This document shows positions 13,833-22,006 of a DNA stretch of 32,493 nt, one piece after another (position 1 is the stretch's first letter; every line of letters begins with the position of its first letter). Location of the stretch: positions 1 through 32,493 of the forward strand of contig JBMTQX010000034.1 of assembly GCA_049446715.1 (NCBI GenBank), written 5' to 3'. Position numbers and translations under genes: made by a program. This stretch comes from Eutrophocola sp049446715 (lineage in GTDB: Bacteria; Pseudomonadota; Gammaproteobacteria; Pseudomonadales; Pseudohongiellaceae). The notes below the pieces were generated by a model. The model made no database searches and was not told where the DNA came from. It worked only from the letters and a program-made list of their open reading frames with translations.

Positions 13833-16241
13833 ATGACGTTGCACCCTATGAAAACCCAATCTTGGATTGCGCTTGTGCTGTGCGTGGCTGGTACTACCTG
13901 CCTGGCACAGGAAGCGTCAGAGAACAGTCATCCCCAGTGGGGCATGCTCGAGCAGTACTGTATGGACTGCCACAATTTTGAGGACTGGGCCGGTGAGGTC
14001 GCCTTCGATCTGATGACCCCGGCCAGTATGATCGAAGAACCGGCAGTCTTTGAGCAGGCCATTCGCAAGCTGCGTGGTCGCCTGATGCCGCCGCCGGGCA
14101 GCGAGCAGCCGCCACAGGAAAGCATCGATGCCTTTGTCAGCTGGCTGGAAAACGGGCTTGATAACAATGCCGGTATCCCGCGCGCCGGGCATGTGCCGGT
14201 CCAGCGCATGAACCGTAACGAGTATGCCCGTTCCATCAAGGAACTGGTGGGTGTCGACATCGATGCCGACCAGTACCTGCCCACGGAAATCGAGGTCGAC
14301 GGTTTTGATAATATCGCCGAAGCCCTGAGCGTATCGCCGGCCTTCCTGAGCCAGTACATTCGGGCGGCGCGTGAAGCTGCTGCCCTGGCCGTGGGCGATG
14401 CCGCTGCCGGGCCTGCCGTCAGTTTCTATGCCCCCTCCGGTGCCGACCAGAGCGATCATCTGGACGGCATGCCGCCCGGTACCCGCGGCGGCATGGCTTT
14501 CAGGCATGATTTTCCTGCTGATGGCGAATATCGCTTCACCCTGCAGGGCGTCACCGGTCGCAGCGCCCTGGAGACCCGTCATACCCTGGTCATGCTGGTC
14601 GATGGCCGGGAAGTCTTTCGCGGCGATATCGGCGGGACGGCGGACCTGGAGCTGGTGGACCGGCAGGGACCGGCAGGCAGCAATCTCATAGCCGGACGGT
14701 TTGCCAACATCCCCGTGGATGTGAAGGCGGGCAACCACGAGGTCATCGTCACCTTTATAGAACGTTCCCGTGCCCAGTCCCTGTGGTGGTCGAATTCCGG
14801 CGGCATGGAGCGGGTTCCGCGCTTGGGCAGCGGCGTGGAAGTCAGCGGCCCCTTCAACAATCGCGGCATTTCCATGACGCCTAGCCGGGAAAAGATTTTC
14901 ATCTGTACCCCGCCATCCGATGACGATGCACTAAGCTGTGGCCGCCGGATCACCGAGCACCTGGCCAGTCGCGCCTTCCGGCGTCCACTGCGGGAGAAGG
15001 ACTTCCAGTTGCTGATGCCGTTTTTTGAAAGCGGCATGGCACAGGATGGTTTTGATCGTGGTATCGAGCAGGTCGTGGCCGCAGTGCTGGCCAGCCCCTA
15101 TTTTCTCTATCGGGGTGTAACACCGGATGCCGGCGACGAGGACAAGGCGTACTTTGCCCTGGACGATTATGAACTGGCGTCACGGCTGTCCTATTTTCTC
15201 TGGAGCCAGTTGCCGGACGAGGAACTCCTGGCCCAGGCGGCTGCCGGGACACTGAGCAATCCGGATGAGCTTGCCCGCCAGGTTGACCGCATGCTGGCTG
15301 ACCCGCGGGCAAATGCGCTGGTAGAGAATTTTGCCATCAAGTGGCTTAACCTGGACGACCTGGAAGATGTCGATCCGACGCCGGGACAGTTTCCGGGCTA
15401 CTCGGATGCCTTGCGCGAGGACTTTGGCGAAGAAGCCCGGCGTTTTGTGGGAAGCATCCTGCTGGGACAGCAGCCGGTCACGGCGCTGATGACCGCGGAT
15501 CATACCTTCTTGAATGAAAACCTGGCCAGGCATTACGGGATCAACGATGTGTTCGGCGCCCAGTTTCGCCGGGTCGAACTGACCGATGAACGCCGCTGGG
15601 GCATTCTCGGCAAGAGTGCCGTCCTGTTGCGTACTTCCTATGGCGACCGTACGTCACCGGTGCTGCGCGGGGACTGGGTCCTGGAAAAACTCATGGGAAC
15701 ACCGTCACCACCGCCGCCGCCCAACGTGGAAGTGGATCTTTCGCAGAAGGACGGACAGAAGCCCACCACCTTGCGTGAGCGTCTGGAAAAGCACCGGGAA
15801 AACCCCAGCTGCAACCAGTGCCATGGCGTCATCGATCCCATCGGCCTGGCGCTGGAGAACTTCACGGTGACCGGTAGCTGGCGTGATGTGGATGTGCAGG
15901 CCAACGCCCCGATCAACGCCCGCACGATCATGCCTGGTGGCCTGCCCATTGAAGGGCCGGTGGATCTGCGCAGAGCACTGACCCGCGTACCTGAACAGTT
16001 CGTCCAGACCTTTACCGAAAAGCTGCTGATGTACGCGCTGTCACGGGAGCTGGAATATTTCGACATGCCCCAGGTCCGTGCTATCGTCGAGCAGGCTGCC
16101 GCGGACGATTATCGCCTGCGTGGCATCGTCATGGGCATTGTCAGCAGCGACACGTTCCGCCTGCAGGCAAGACCCCATGCCGGGGAATCAGACACACTGG
16201 CAGTGGCCGCTGCGGCCAGTGCCAATAATCCAACGAGGTGA
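13833..16241 (+). CDS. DUF1592-family multidomain protein with two CxxCH haem motifs (cassette A)
   Basis: The exported protein of about 802 residues has the domain chain of the planctomycete-type cytochrome family: an N-terminal CxxCH (CMDCH, residues 43-47) in a PSCyt1-like region with LRGRLMPPPG, DUF1587 around VQRMNRNEYARSIKEL, a beta-rich insert, DUF1595 around LASRAFRRPL, DUF1592 around YELASRLSYFLWSQLPDEELL, DUF1588 around HTFLNENLARHYGI and DRTSPVLRGDWVLEKL, a second CxxCH (CNQCH, 660-664), and DUF1585 at the end. The haem motifs suggest electron transfer; no enzymatic reaction is established for this family. ATG 13848 begins a better signal peptide (MKTQSWIALVLCVAG); neither start has a strong ribosome binding site. 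It heads an operon with the DUF1552 gene four bases downstream and is divergent from the PQQ dehydrogenase gene. Confidence 0.88.
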   Translation: MTLHPMKTQSWIALVLCVAGTTCLAQEASENSHPQWGMLEQYCMDCHNFEDWAGEVAFDLMTPASMIEEPAVFEQAIRKLRGRLMPPPGSEQPPQESIDAFVSWLENGLDNNAGIPRAGHVPVQRMNRNEYARSIKELVGVDIDADQYLPTEIEVDGFDNIAEALSVSPAFLSQYIRAAREAAALAVGDAAAGPAVSFYAPSGADQSDHLDGMPPGTRGGMAFRHDFPADGEYRFTLQGVTGRSALETRHTLVMLVDGREVFRGDIGGTADLELVDRQGPAGSNLIAGRFANIPVDVKAGNHEVIVTFIERSRAQSLWWSNSGGMERVPRLGSGVEVSGPFNNRGISMTPSREKIFICTPPSDDDALSCGRRITEHLASRAFRRPLREKDFQLLMPFFESGMAQDGFDRGIEQVVAAVLASPYFLYRGVTPDAGDEDKAYFALDDYELASRLSYFLWSQLPDEELLAQAAAGTLSNPDELARQVDRMLADPRANALVENFAIKWLNLDDLEDVDPTPGQFPGYSDALREDFGEEARRFVGSILLGQQPVTALMTADHTFLNENLARHYGINDVFGAQFRRVELTDERRWGILGKSAVLLRTSYGDRTSPVLRGDWVLEKLMGTPSPPPPPNVEVDLSQKDGQKPTTLRERLEKHRENPSCNQCHGVIDPIGLALENFTVTGSWRDVDVQANAPINARTIMPGGLPIEGPVDLRRALTRVPEQFVQTFTEKLLMYALSRELEYFDMPQVRAIVEQAAADDYRLRGIVMGIVSSDTFRLQARPHAGESDTLAVAAAASANNPTR

Positions 16242-16245
16242 GCCC

Positions 16246-17595
16246 ATGTTCATTAGCCGTAAACATCTTTCACGCCGTGCCCTGCTGAAGGGAACCGGGG
16301 CGTCCATTGCCCTGCCGTTCCTCAGCGCCATGGTGCCTGCTGCCATGCCGCTGGCGCAGACTGCTGCTGCCGGCAGTACCCGGGTGGGCTTTTTCTACAT
16401 GCCTCACGGTGCCATCATGCACAACACCGCGTTCGGCGCGGAGATGGATCACTGGCATCCGACCGGTGCCTCCGGCGCTGACCTCAAGCTCAACCAGATC
16501 ATGAAGCCGCTGGAGCCCTACAAGGACCGGCTGAATATCTTCAGCAACCTGCTCAACGAAGCCTGCAAGGGATCCGTGCATACTCTGAACCCGGCCACCT
16601 GGCTCAGTGGTGTGCGCCCGGACGACAGCGTCGCCGGTGCCAGCATGGCCAGGACACTGGACCAGGAAATCGTCAACCACCTGGGCCAGGAAACTGCCTT
16701 GCCGTCATTGCAGGTGTCTTCCGAAACCACCATCCAGGGTGCCGCCTGCGGCAGCGCCGGTTGTTATTACTCCTCCACGCTCTCATTCGCCAACGCCACC
16801 TCACCTCTGCCGATGGAGTTCAATCCACGCAAGCTGTTCATCCAGCTGTTCGGGGAGGGCGATACGCCGGAAGAGCGCACCGCCATTCTCAGCCAGCAGG
16901 CGAGCCTGCTCGACATGGTGGCGGAAAGTACCCGTGATCTGCAGAAGGAACTGGGTGCCGAGGACAAGGTCATCCTGGAAGGCTACCTGGATACCGTGCG
17001 TGAAATCGAACGCCGTGTGCAACGGGCCGGCCAGCAGGATCTGTCAGCGGTCGACCTGCCAGCGGCCCCCATGGGTGAGCTGGACAATTTTGCCGAACAG
17101 GTGGAACTCATGTTCGACCTGATCGCCATCGCCTACCAGGCTGATCTCACCCGCGTGATTTCCTACATGATGGTGTCCGAAGGCACCAATCGCACCTACA
17201 ACCATATTGGTGTACCCGATGCCTTCCATCCCGTATCCCATCACGCCGATGACCGGGATCGTCTTTACAAACTGGTGCGCATCCAGACCTGGCACATGGA
17301 GCGCTTCAGCGCCTTCCTGGACAAGATGGCCGCGACTCCGGACGGGGACGGCAGCCTGCTCGACCGAGCCATCTTCATGTACGGCTCCAACATGAGCAAC
17401 AGTGACCGCCACGACAACTACCCGGTGCCCAACCTGCTGGTGGGTGGTGGCAACGGCTCGCTGAAGCAGGGTGGCCAGTTCCTGAAGCTGCCTGAGCGCA
17501 CACCGCTGGCAAACCTGCACCTGACCCTGCTGAACAAGCTCGGTATCGAAATGGACAGTTTTGCCGACAGTACAGGCATCATCGCCGGCGTGTAG
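16246..17595 (+). CDS. DUF1552-family protein with Tat signal (cassette A)
   Basis: The product has 449 residues. It begins with a twin-arginine signal (SRRALLKGTG, then a hydrophobic stretch to PLAQTAAAG), so it is exported folded, which often means a cofactor or a complex. The rest matches DUF1552, which has a sulfatase/alkaline-phosphatase-like flavour (similar in position to DUF1501 in planctomycete clusters) but no confirmed activity. Recognisable blocks are GFFYMPHGAIMHNTAF, HTLNPATWLSG, AACGSAGCYYSS, EFNPRKLFIQLFGEG, and late MYGSNMSNSDRHDNYPVPNL. Several conserved His, Asp and Cys residues in these blocks could bind metal; that is inference. GAGGTGA overlaps the stop of the DUF1592 gene and the start follows four bases later, so the two are translated together and probably work together. 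Confidence 0.88.
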   Translation: MFISRKHLSRRALLKGTGASIALPFLSAMVPAAMPLAQTAAAGSTRVGFFYMPHGAIMHNTAFGAEMDHWHPTGASGADLKLNQIMKPLEPYKDRLNIFSNLLNEACKGSVHTLNPATWLSGVRPDDSVAGASMARTLDQEIVNHLGQETALPSLQVSSETTIQGAACGSAGCYYSSTLSFANATSPLPMEFNPRKLFIQLFGEGDTPEERTAILSQQASLLDMVAESTRDLQKELGAEDKVILEGYLDTVREIERRVQRAGQQDLSAVDLPAAPMGELDNFAEQVELMFDLIAIAYQADLTRVISYMMVSEGTNRTYNHIGVPDAFHPVSHHADDRDRLYKLVRIQTWHMERFSAFLDKMAATPDGDGSLLDRAIFMYGSNMSNSDRHDNYPVPNLLVGGGNGSLKQGGQFLKLPERTPLANLHLTLLNKLGIEMDSFADSTGIIAGV

Positions 17596-17654
17596 GACGG
17601 TGTCGCCGCTGTATAGGTAGTCCAAGTAAAAAAGGCAAGGGACAAGGGGAAAGT

Positions 17655-18539
17655 GTGACTGATCGCAGAACACTGCTGAAATATTCGCTTGGCGGCATGG
17701 CCTTGTCCATGCTGCCGGCCGGACTGCTGGCGCAGCTTGGCAGCAATCTCATGCTGGTTCAGGCGGGCGGTGCCAACCAACTGGCCATGACAACGACCGC
17801 TGGCCTGGTACTGGTCGACAGTGGACCGGCAGCGGCCACTACGGAACTGGTGTCGGCGCTGGGTGAGACACCGGTGAGCACGCTCTTCAATACGCACTGG
17901 CATGCCGACCAGGTCGGCAACAATGCCGTGTTCGGCAGCCAGGGTGCGAGGATCATCGCGCACCAGAAAACCCGCCAGCGCCTGGCTACCCGTTACTACC
18001 TGCCCCATGAAAACCGCTATCACGACACGCTTCCGCAGGCTGCCTGGCCCACGCAGATTTTTCATGACAAGGGCGTCCTGGAAAGCGGCGGGGAAACTAT
18101 CGAATATGGCTGGCTGGTACAGCCCCACACTGATGGCGATATCTATGTCTACTTCCGCGACGCCAATGTGCTGGCAGCCGGTGATGCCGTTTCCCCGCTG
18201 AAGGATCCTGCACTGGACTGGTATGGTGGCGGCTGGCTGGGCGGGCGCGTCAACTCCCTGGATTTCCTGTTGGACATTACCGATGCCGATACCCGTATCG
18301 TACCTGCCTATGGCCCGGTCATGTCACAGGCCGATCTGCTGGCCGAGCGTGACCTCATGCAGGAAGTCTACAACCGCCTGCTGGACCTGATCAGGCAGGG
18401 CTGCAGTGCGTCCTGCATGCAGCAGGAAGGGGCCCTCGATGGTCTGCCCAGGACCTGGCGCGACCCACAGACATTCCTGTATGCCGCCTACAAGGGTATG
18501 TGGGCTCATCATTACAACCTGGCACCGAATATCCTGTGA
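17655..18539 (+). CDS. Metallo-beta-lactamase-fold protein with partly altered metal site (cassette A)
   Basis: A GTG start follows AGGGGAAA. The 294-residue product has a twin-arginine-like signal (TDRRTLLKYSLGG). The metallo-beta-lactamase fold is clear, but the zinc site is incomplete. The canonical HxHxDH reads HWHADQ (His81, His83, Asp85, Gln86), the third His is present in PHTDGD (His158), the bridging Asp is present in AAGDAV (Asp177), and the last His is Tyr219 in VPAYG. So one metal site may survive and the other is probably lost. It could be a mononuclear hydrolase, or bind rather than cleave. It lies 59 bases after the DUF1552 gene and overlaps the ankyrin gene by four bases, so it is part of the same operon. 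Confidence 0.85.
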   Translation: MTDRRTLLKYSLGGMALSMLPAGLLAQLGSNLMLVQAGGANQLAMTTTAGLVLVDSGPAAATTELVSALGETPVSTLFNTHWHADQVGNNAVFGSQGARIIAHQKTRQRLATRYYLPHENRYHDTLPQAAWPTQIFHDKGVLESGGETIEYGWLVQPHTDGDIYVYFRDANVLAAGDAVSPLKDPALDWYGGGWLGGRVNSLDFLLDITDADTRIVPAYGPVMSQADLLAERDLMQEVYNRLLDLIRQGCSASCMQQEGALDGLPRTWRDPQTFLYAAYKGMWAHHYNLAPNIL

Positions 18540-20077
18540 GACTGACCGTGCTGATACCTATCCGTCCCTTTTTGCTGGTTCTGCTTTTGCTGATGCCGGG
18601 CCTGCCGGCGTTGGCGCAGTCCCCCCTGGCTGACCTGATCAAGGCCGGCGACCGCGATGCTGCCCTGGCCATGATTCGCGCCGGGGCCAACGTCAACCAG
18701 ACCCAGCCTGAGGGCAGTTCGCCGCTGCTGTGGGCGGTCTACCAGGTTGACGAGGAGCTGGTCGCGGCGCTGCTGCGCAACGAGGCCGATCCGAATAGCG
18801 CCAATGATTTCGGCGCCACGCCTCTGGCAGAGGCGGTCAGGCTCGCCAACCCGGTCCTGGTGTCCCGCCTGCTGGATGCCGGTGCCGATCCGAATATGAC
18901 CAACGAGGACGGCCAAACACCGTTGATGCTGGCGGCCTGGACCGGCGATGTCGCCGTTGCCGAGTTGCTGCTTGCTCATGGCGCGCGGGTGAATGGCGAG
19001 GAGCGATGGACCGGGCAGTCGGCCCTGATGTGGGCTGCCGCGCGCAATCATCCGGACATGACCCGGCTGCTGATTGACCATGGTGCCGAGGCCAGCGTGC
19101 GTGCCCGCAGCTTTGACTGGTCGGTACAAATTACCGCTGAGCCCCGTGGCCAGTATCGCCCTGCTGGCGGCCTCACCCCCCTGTTGTATGCCGCTCGCGC
19201 AGGTTGCCTGGAATGTGTCAAGACGATCGTGACGGCGGGTGCCGATATCGAGTTGCCGACCCCGGAAGGCGTGACGCCGCTGATCGTCGCCATCGACAAT
19301 TTTCATTTCGACATTGCCCACTTCCTGCTCGATGCCGGAGCCGCACCGGATAATTTTGACTGGTGGGGTCGCACGCCGCTGTATACCGCCATTGATGTGC
19401 GCACCATTGAGTCCCGTGGCCGCCGGCTGGACGCCGTGGGGCAGCAGCAGGCCCTTGATCTGGCCCGGCGCCTGTTGGAGATGGGCGTGTTAGTCGATCC
19501 GGTGTTGAATTTCGGCCGTCCCGGTGAGGGTGGCGGCAACGGGCGCTTTTCTGATGAGCACCTGAGTACCGGCACAACGCCCCTGCTCAGAGCTGCGGTA
19601 TCCCATGATGCCGAGGCCGCCAGGTTGCTGCTGGAGCACGGTGCGGAAGTGGATTACCCCAATATTTTTGGTGCCACCCCCCTGATGGTCGCGTCGGGAC
19701 TGGCGACCCCACGCGGCATGCTCAGTGACGGCTCGGTGTATGCCGCGCCGGATGTCGAGGAGCGCGCCATCGCCACCCTGCAACTGCTGCTGGATGCCGG
19801 TGCTGACATCAATGCCCGGGTCACCGATACGTCCAGTTACACAGCTTTCATTCCCCGCCATAACGCCATGACGGATCGCGAGGGGCAGACGGCTATTTAC
19901 GGGCCGGGCAAGTGGGGATGGATGAAGGTTGCCAGGTTTCTGCTGGAACATGGTGCCGACGTTGATGTGACGGATGCCTTTGGCAAAACGCCGGTGGACT
20001 CCGCATTGGGCCAGGCCGGTGGGGAGCAGGAAGAGGTCTGGGAGGAACTGGCCGAACTGCTCAGGCAGGCCGGATAA
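18536..20077 (+). CDS. Secreted ankyrin-repeat protein (cassette A)
   Basis: I place the start at GTG 18536, which overlaps the stop of the preceding gene as GTGA and gives a clean Sec signal peptide (MRLTVLIPIRPFLLVLLLL to PALAQ). The 513-residue product is about nine ankyrin repeats. Typical units are GATPLAEAVRLANPVLVSRLL, shortened here, with AGADPN, HGARVN, GAEVDY and GADINA turns. One longer insertion, at about residues 330-365, breaks the array with a Gly-rich loop. Ankyrin arrays bind proteins; this one would do so in the periplasm, most likely a product of the same operon. The overlap implies coupled translation with the metallo-beta-lactamase-fold protein. An unlikely alternative start lies upstream inside that gene. 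Confidence 0.88.
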   Translation: MRLTVLIPIRPFLLVLLLLMPGLPALAQSPLADLIKAGDRDAALAMIRAGANVNQTQPEGSSPLLWAVYQVDEELVAALLRNEADPNSANDFGATPLAEAVRLANPVLVSRLLDAGADPNMTNEDGQTPLMLAAWTGDVAVAELLLAHGARVNGEERWTGQSALMWAAARNHPDMTRLLIDHGAEASVRARSFDWSVQITAEPRGQYRPAGGLTPLLYAARAGCLECVKTIVTAGADIELPTPEGVTPLIVAIDNFHFDIAHFLLDAGAAPDNFDWWGRTPLYTAIDVRTIESRGRRLDAVGQQQALDLARRLLEMGVLVDPVLNFGRPGEGGGNGRFSDEHLSTGTTPLLRAAVSHDAEAARLLLEHGAEVDYPNIFGATPLMVASGLATPRGMLSDGSVYAAPDVEERAIATLQLLLDAGADINARVTDTSSYTAFIPRHNAMTDREGQTAIYGPGKWGWMKVARFLLEHGADVDVTDAFGKTPVDSALGQAGGEQEEVWEELAELLRQAG

Positions 20078-20159
20078 GTTCTACCCGGGAACCAACCCCT
20101 TCAGCTGTTTCATACTGCAGACCCGGTCAACGGGTTGCCCGCAGATATCCCTGAATGCT

Positions 20160-20180
20160 GGCCCGGCCGGGCCGTTTATT
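20160..20180. terminator. Possible terminator between convergent genes
   Basis: The perfect palindrome GGCCCGGCCGGGCC (20160-20173) is followed by GTTTATT. It lies between the end of the ankyrin gene and the stop of the minus-strand gene at 20176. The T-run is poor, so it would be a weak terminator. ACCCG-GTCAA-CGGGT just upstream can form another small hairpin. Confidence 0.3.
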
Positions 20181-21300
20181 CCACGCGCATGAATGGCCAG
20201 GCACCGGACACATGCACTTCCGATACCGATTCCACCTCGCCATCTGCATTCTTGTTGAAGACCCAGCCAAGACCGAAGATGCTGTCAAAGGCATTTTCTG
20301 ACTGCGGCACCAGCAGGGACGTGGCGGAGTCAGTGTTGCCACCGGTATCGGAATATCGTGGCGTGCGGGTCAGGTACAGTTCGCCGTCTTCGAGGTAAAC
20401 CTCCGCCGTGATGTTGCGGCCAAGCCAGATCCCCTGGTAAGTGCCAACATAGGTTGCCAGCACGGACTCGGGCACTTCCACGACTTTAGCCTCAGCCTGG
20501 GTCAGGGCGCCGGAGTAATGACTCTGGGCGGTTTCTGATTCGTTGCAGACAATTTCCAGGATGTGATTGTCAGCGCGGTACTCCAGGGTGACCACAGCCT
20601 GCAGGGGGCGGGTCAGGGCACCCGGATCGACATAGTCGATCACCAGCTCAACGTGGCCGAAATCCAGGCGCCGGTAGGTTTCTGTCAGGCGCAGCTGATC
20701 GGTATGCGGCAAACCTTCACGGGTAAGCCAGGTGCGGTCGTTGAAGCCGGCGCTTTCCACCACCAGGGTGTCACCTTCCCAATGGCCGACGGAATAGCCC
20801 AGCCAGTTCGGCAACAGGGCATCTTGGACCGGTTCGCGGCCATCCAGGTGGATCTGCCGATAGGTCATGTCCGGGTTGAGCACGGCGATGAAGTCGGGTG
20901 TCTGAACGATCTTGCGGGTTCCGCCCACCGAGGTGCCGGCAAGCCAGGATGCCGGGCCGTCAGGCAGGCAGTTGAAGCGCGGATCATTGACGAAAAAAGT
21001 GGTTTCCTGTTCCAGCAGGGTATCCAGTGCCCAGCCCTGGTAGCTGTCACGATCAAAGATGGAGCCCGTTGCATCCATGGGTACCCAGGTGCCGGTGAAA
21101 TCCGGCTTGCCCTCGAATGTGCGTGGCACGGGGGCCGTCATGTCGACCCTGCCATCGGCAAGACGCGGAATGCCCTGGAGGTCCCAGTCAAACCATTGCG
21201 CCTGTGCCGGCCATGAGATGAGCAGGCTGACGGCCAGCATGGCTGGCACCGTGAATCGGGTGAAAGTGGACATTGCGGAAAGGAAGGTTGATCGGATCAT
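20176..21300 (-). CDS. Exported protein of the GKPDFTGxW / GDTLVV family with C-terminal beta domain
   Basis: The product has 374 residues from ATG 21300, chosen because GGGGAAA lies upstream and a good Sec signal peptide follows (cleavage after WPAQA). The core matches two other proteins of this window: the opening GKPDFTGTWVPMDA, RFNCLPDG, VGHWEGDTLVVESAGFND, GLPHTDQLRLTETYRR, a DPG-containing strand and EIVCNE. A separate C-terminal part (about residues 275-374) starts YVGTYQGIWLG and resembles the small beta-barrel domains that end some serine beta-lactamase-like proteins. I know no function for the core, which is widespread in exported proteins of environmental bacteria. It is divergent from a DUF6152 gene through overlapping promoters, which matches the fusion of the two domains at 24428-25561. 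Confidence 0.75.
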   Translation of the reverse strand: MIRSTFLSAMSTFTRFTVPAMLAVSLLISWPAQAQWFDWDLQGIPRLADGRVDMTAPVPRTFEGKPDFTGTWVPMDATGSIFDRDSYQGWALDTLLEQETTFFVNDPRFNCLPDGPASWLAGTSVGGTRKIVQTPDFIAVLNPDMTYRQIHLDGREPVQDALLPNWLGYSVGHWEGDTLVVESAGFNDRTWLTREGLPHTDQLRLTETYRRLDFGHVELVIDYVDPGALTRPLQAVVTLEYRADNHILEIVCNESETAQSHYSGALTQAEAKVVEVPESVLATYVGTYQGIWLGRNITAEVYLEDGELYLTRTPRYSDTGGNTDSATSLLVPQSENAFDSIFGLGWVFNKNADGEVESVSEVHVSGAWPFMRVE

Positions 21301-21322
21301 GGTTTCCCCGGTTTGAACAAAT

Positions 21323-21340
21323 CTGTCAGGCTGGTGACAG
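21323..21340. promoter_or_regulatory. Operator-like inverted repeat CTGTCA-N6-TGACAG
   Basis: A perfect 6-bp dyad, CTGTCA (21323-21328) and TGACAG (21335-21340), lies 11 bases before the plus-strand -35 box and within the expected leader of the minus-strand gene. It fits a dimeric repressor or activator site that could control both divergent genes. The regulator is unknown. Confidence 0.45.
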
Positions 21341-21350
21341 AGTTCTATTT

Positions 21351-21401
21351 TTGTCATTGTTGGCGTAGTGTATATTATACTGGCCAGACAGGCACAGTCA
21401 G
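21351..21401. promoter_or_regulatory. Overlapping divergent promoters
   Basis: On the plus strand TTGTCA (21351-21356), 16 bases and TATTAT (21373-21378) make a good sigma-70 promoter for the DUF6152 gene. On the minus strand TATAAT (21374-21379) with CTGACT (21396-21401) 16 bases behind it serves the gene ending at 20176. The two -10 boxes share the same bases, so the promoters should compete. Confidence 0.6.
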
Positions 21402-21482
21402 AGGCCTGCACTTTTTTTCTTCTGCTTCGGCAGTGAAGGTTTGCTTACCAGGGTTTGCGAACCAGACTTATGGGGTTTATCC

Positions 21483-21872
21483 ATGCGCATCATCCATTCA
21501 GCAGTTTTTTCACTGGCGACACTGTTCGCTTCCATGTCTGTTTCTGCCCATCATTCTTTTTCCGCAGAATTCGATGTCGGCCGTCCGGTCAACATCACCG
21601 GCGCCGTGACCGATATTGAATGGACCAATCCTCATGCCTGGGTACATGTGGCCGTGGAAGATGAAAATGGCCACGTCGAGGAGTGGGCCGTGGAAATGCT
21701 GGGCGTGAATGCCCTGGTGCGCAGCGGCATGTCACCGCAGACTGTGAAAAACGGCGATGTCCTGACCATCACCGGTTACGGTTCCCGCGATGGTACGAAT
21801 ACGGCCAATGCCTCTTCGGTCACGCGCACTTCAACCGGCGAATCGCTCTGGGAAAGTGCGGCCAACCGCTGA
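21483..21872 (+). CDS. DUF6152 family exported protein
   Basis: The 129-residue protein has a Sec signal peptide ending at SVSA, so the mature chain would start with two histidines (HHSFSAEF). The domain then shows the family blocks IEWTNPHAWVHV, EEWAVEMLG, LVRSGMSP, a strand LTITGYGSRDGTNTA and a short tail. DUF6152 is a small beta domain of unknown function. The mature N-terminal His and the conserved NPH suggest a metal site, which is inference. The ribosome binding site is weak (GGGG eight bases upstream). It is a single gene with its own promoter and a strong terminator. Confidence 0.85.
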   Translation: MRIIHSAVFSLATLFASMSVSAHHSFSAEFDVGRPVNITGAVTDIEWTNPHAWVHVAVEDENGHVEEWAVEMLGVNALVRSGMSPQTVKNGDVLTITGYGSRDGTNTANASSVTRTSTGESLWESAANR

Positions 21873-21904
21873 TCACCGAATCACACCAGACATAACAAGA
21901 CGAA

Positions 21905-21940
21905 CAATAAAAAAGGCGCCGGGTGGCGCCTTTTTTATTG
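21905..21940. terminator. Bidirectional intrinsic terminator
   Basis: A perfect 16-bp stem: CAATAAAAAAGGCGCC (21905-21920), loop GGGT, and GGCGCCTTTTTTATTG (21925-21940). It separates the DUF6152 gene from the convergent dienelactone hydrolase gene and can serve both strands. Confidence 0.95.
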
Positions 21941-22006
21941 CGGTACTGTGGTTGTGGGTCAGGCGGTGGCTTCTTTCAGCAGGGCGATCAGGCGGCTCCA
22001 CGCGCG

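Noticed and set aside
6525..20077. The ankyrin protein as a KatB/AnkB-like catalase partner for the exported KatG
   Set aside because: Pseudomonas pairs a catalase with a periplasmic ankyrin protein, but here the genes are 10 kb apart and the ankyrin gene is coupled to the MBL-fold gene.
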